DNA from: an uncultured Jannaschia sp.
GTDB taxonomy: Bacteria; Pseudomonadota; Alphaproteobacteria; Rhodobacterales; Rhodobacteraceae
Direction of reading: 5' to 3'
DNA length: 64,000 bases
Assembly: GCF_947494055.1 (NCBI RefSeq)
Contig: NZ_CANLTR010000001.1
Location: 124,001-188,000 of the forward strand
The notes under the pieces were generated by a model, which was given only the letters and a program-made list of their open reading frames with translations, did not search any database and was not told the DNA's origin. Below are positions 63,376-64,000 of this stretch, one piece after another. The translations under genes were made by a program, and so were the position numbers. Every line of letters begins with the position of its first letter. The stretch's first letter is position 1.

Positions 63376-64000
63376 TCACCCGAATTCCACCACCACGGCC
63401 CCGAGGGCGATCAGGGAGATCAGGACCAGCCGGCGAAGGCCGACCGCCTCGCCGAGGAGGAACCAGCCGAGCAGCGCCGCGAAGACGGTGGAGGTCTCGC
63501 GCAGGATCGCCGCCTCGCCCACGTTGTCGAGCCGCGTGGCCATCATGATCGACCCGAAGGAGCCGAGCGCGACCACGCCGCCGAGCGCGCCGAGCCGCAC
63601 CAGAGGCGCCTCCGGCCGCCGCCATTTGCCACGTAGGAGCGCAGTCAGGGGGAAGTCCAGGGACGTCAGCATGAAGAACCACGCGAGGAAGGTGAACGGA
63701 TCGGCCATCGCCCGGATGCCGTACGCGTTCCACGTCGTGTAGACCGCCACCATCAGGCCCGTCACCACGGCGAGCCCGAGCGCCGGCACCAGCGTCGCGC
63801 GCTCGACCGTGACATGGGTCATGTTGTAGGCCGAAAGCCCGAAGAGCCCCACCAGCAGAAGGCCCACGCCCGCCCACTGGATCGCGGTGAAGTGCTCTCC
63901 GAAGATGAGGCCGGCGCCCAGCACGGTAAAGAGCGGCCCGGTCCCGCGCACGACCGGGTAGACCACCGTGTAGGCACCCCGTTCGTAGGTCGCCCCCTGC
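63376..64000 (-). CDS. EamA/DMT-family exporter (5' end outside window)
   Basis: 208 codons visible; the N-terminal part lies beyond base 64000. At least seven hydrophobic segments remain, with YPVVRGTGPLFTVLGAGLIF then FGEHFTAIQWAGVGLLLVGL at the end of the first EamA repeat, and ATRLDNVGEAAILRETSTVF with ALLGWFLLGEAVGLRRLVLI in the second. These loops are typical of drug/metabolite transporters of the 10-TMS type. Substrate unknown. It ends LIALGAVVVEFG. Confidence 0.88.
   Translation of the reverse strand, partial: QGATYERGAYTVVYPVVRGTGPLFTVLGAGLIFGEHFTAIQWAGVGLLLVGLFGLSAYNMTHVTVERATLVPALGLAVVTGLMVAVYTTWNAYGIRAMADPFTFLAWFFMLTSLDFPLTALLRGKWRRPEAPLVRLGALGGVVALGSFGSIMMATRLDNVGEAAILRETSTVFAALLGWFLLGEAVGLRRLVLISLIALGAVVVEFG

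Overview
The window is chromosomal DNA of a high-GC alphaproteobacterium, most likely a member of the Rhodobacteraceae (Roseobacter group). This rests on gene content: an FeS-type bacterial photolyase of the PhrB/CryB class, the tiny aa3-type oxidase subunit IV, COQ9, a DmdC-like acyl-CoA dehydrogenase, an unbroken mreBCD-mrdA-rodA order, and several small Rhodobacteraceae-type proteins. Most of the window is ordinary core genome, densely packed with many 1-8 bp gene overlaps. I saw no rRNA, tRNA, CRISPR array, transposase or integrase.

Layout. 1-0.73 kb: a BglII-like restriction endonuclease cut by the window edge, with a 21-codon ORF in front. 0.8-8.8 kb: aspS, a cyclopropane-fatty-acid-synthase-like methyltransferase, an RTX-type secreted protein and carB. 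8.8-10.45 kb: a visibly AT-richer insert with two overlapping genes, a nucleotidyltransferase-fold protein (DUF6932-like) and an unrecognised partner. 10.8-18 kb: a solo BrnA-type antitoxin homologue divergent from a sulfotransferase-like gene with 11-bp iterons between them, a small HTH protein, thymidine kinase, 8-oxoguanine deaminase with hisN and an XRE regulator, a YccA/Bax-inhibitor-1 protein, and the decayed C-terminal domain of a ring-cleaving dioxygenase. 18.2-23.8 kb: the cell-shape operon mreB-mreC-mreD-mrdA-rodA on the minus strand. 24.1-25.9 kb: leuA with an apparently leaderless leucine leader peptide. 26-28.2 kb: an SDR gene overlapping the photolyase gene. 28.4-35.5 kb: an exported MORN-repeat protein, a full-length NAD synthetase homologue with its catalytic motifs eroded, a glycosyltransferase, a VOC protein, a 2-hydroxyacid dehydrogenase, a HisC-like aminotransferase and a small membrane protein. 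35.6-48.7 kb: Gph-like phosphatase, Nudix hydrolase, a 42-residue protein, a DsbD-N-like periplasmic protein, TsaC/Sua5, acyl-CoA dehydrogenase with an MBL hydrolase, a proline-racemase-family enzyme, cytochrome oxidase subunit IV, a lipoprotein, rpsU, COQ9, a membrane protein, a quinone oxidoreductase and an FMN alpha-hydroxyacid oxidase. 48.8-52.8 kb: tesA divergent from ybbA-ybbP. 53.1-60.4 kb: a peptide/nickel-type ABC transporter (two permeases and a double ATPase, no binding protein) followed by aldehyde dehydrogenase, SDR, a small unknown and a P1-family aminopeptidase, which reads as an uptake and catabolism operon for a peptide- or amide-like substrate. 60.4-64 kb: tadA, an rluB-like pseudouridine synthase with a long basic tail, yciB/ispZ and an EamA exporter cut by the edge.

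The items most worth a second look are the two-gene AT-rich insert (possible defence or toxin-antitoxin pair), the NAD-synthetase pseudoenzyme, the leuA leader in which the Leu codons are complementary to the sequence just before the leuA ribosome-binding site, the rpsU hairpin over its ribosome-binding site, and the iterons beside the solo antitoxin gene.
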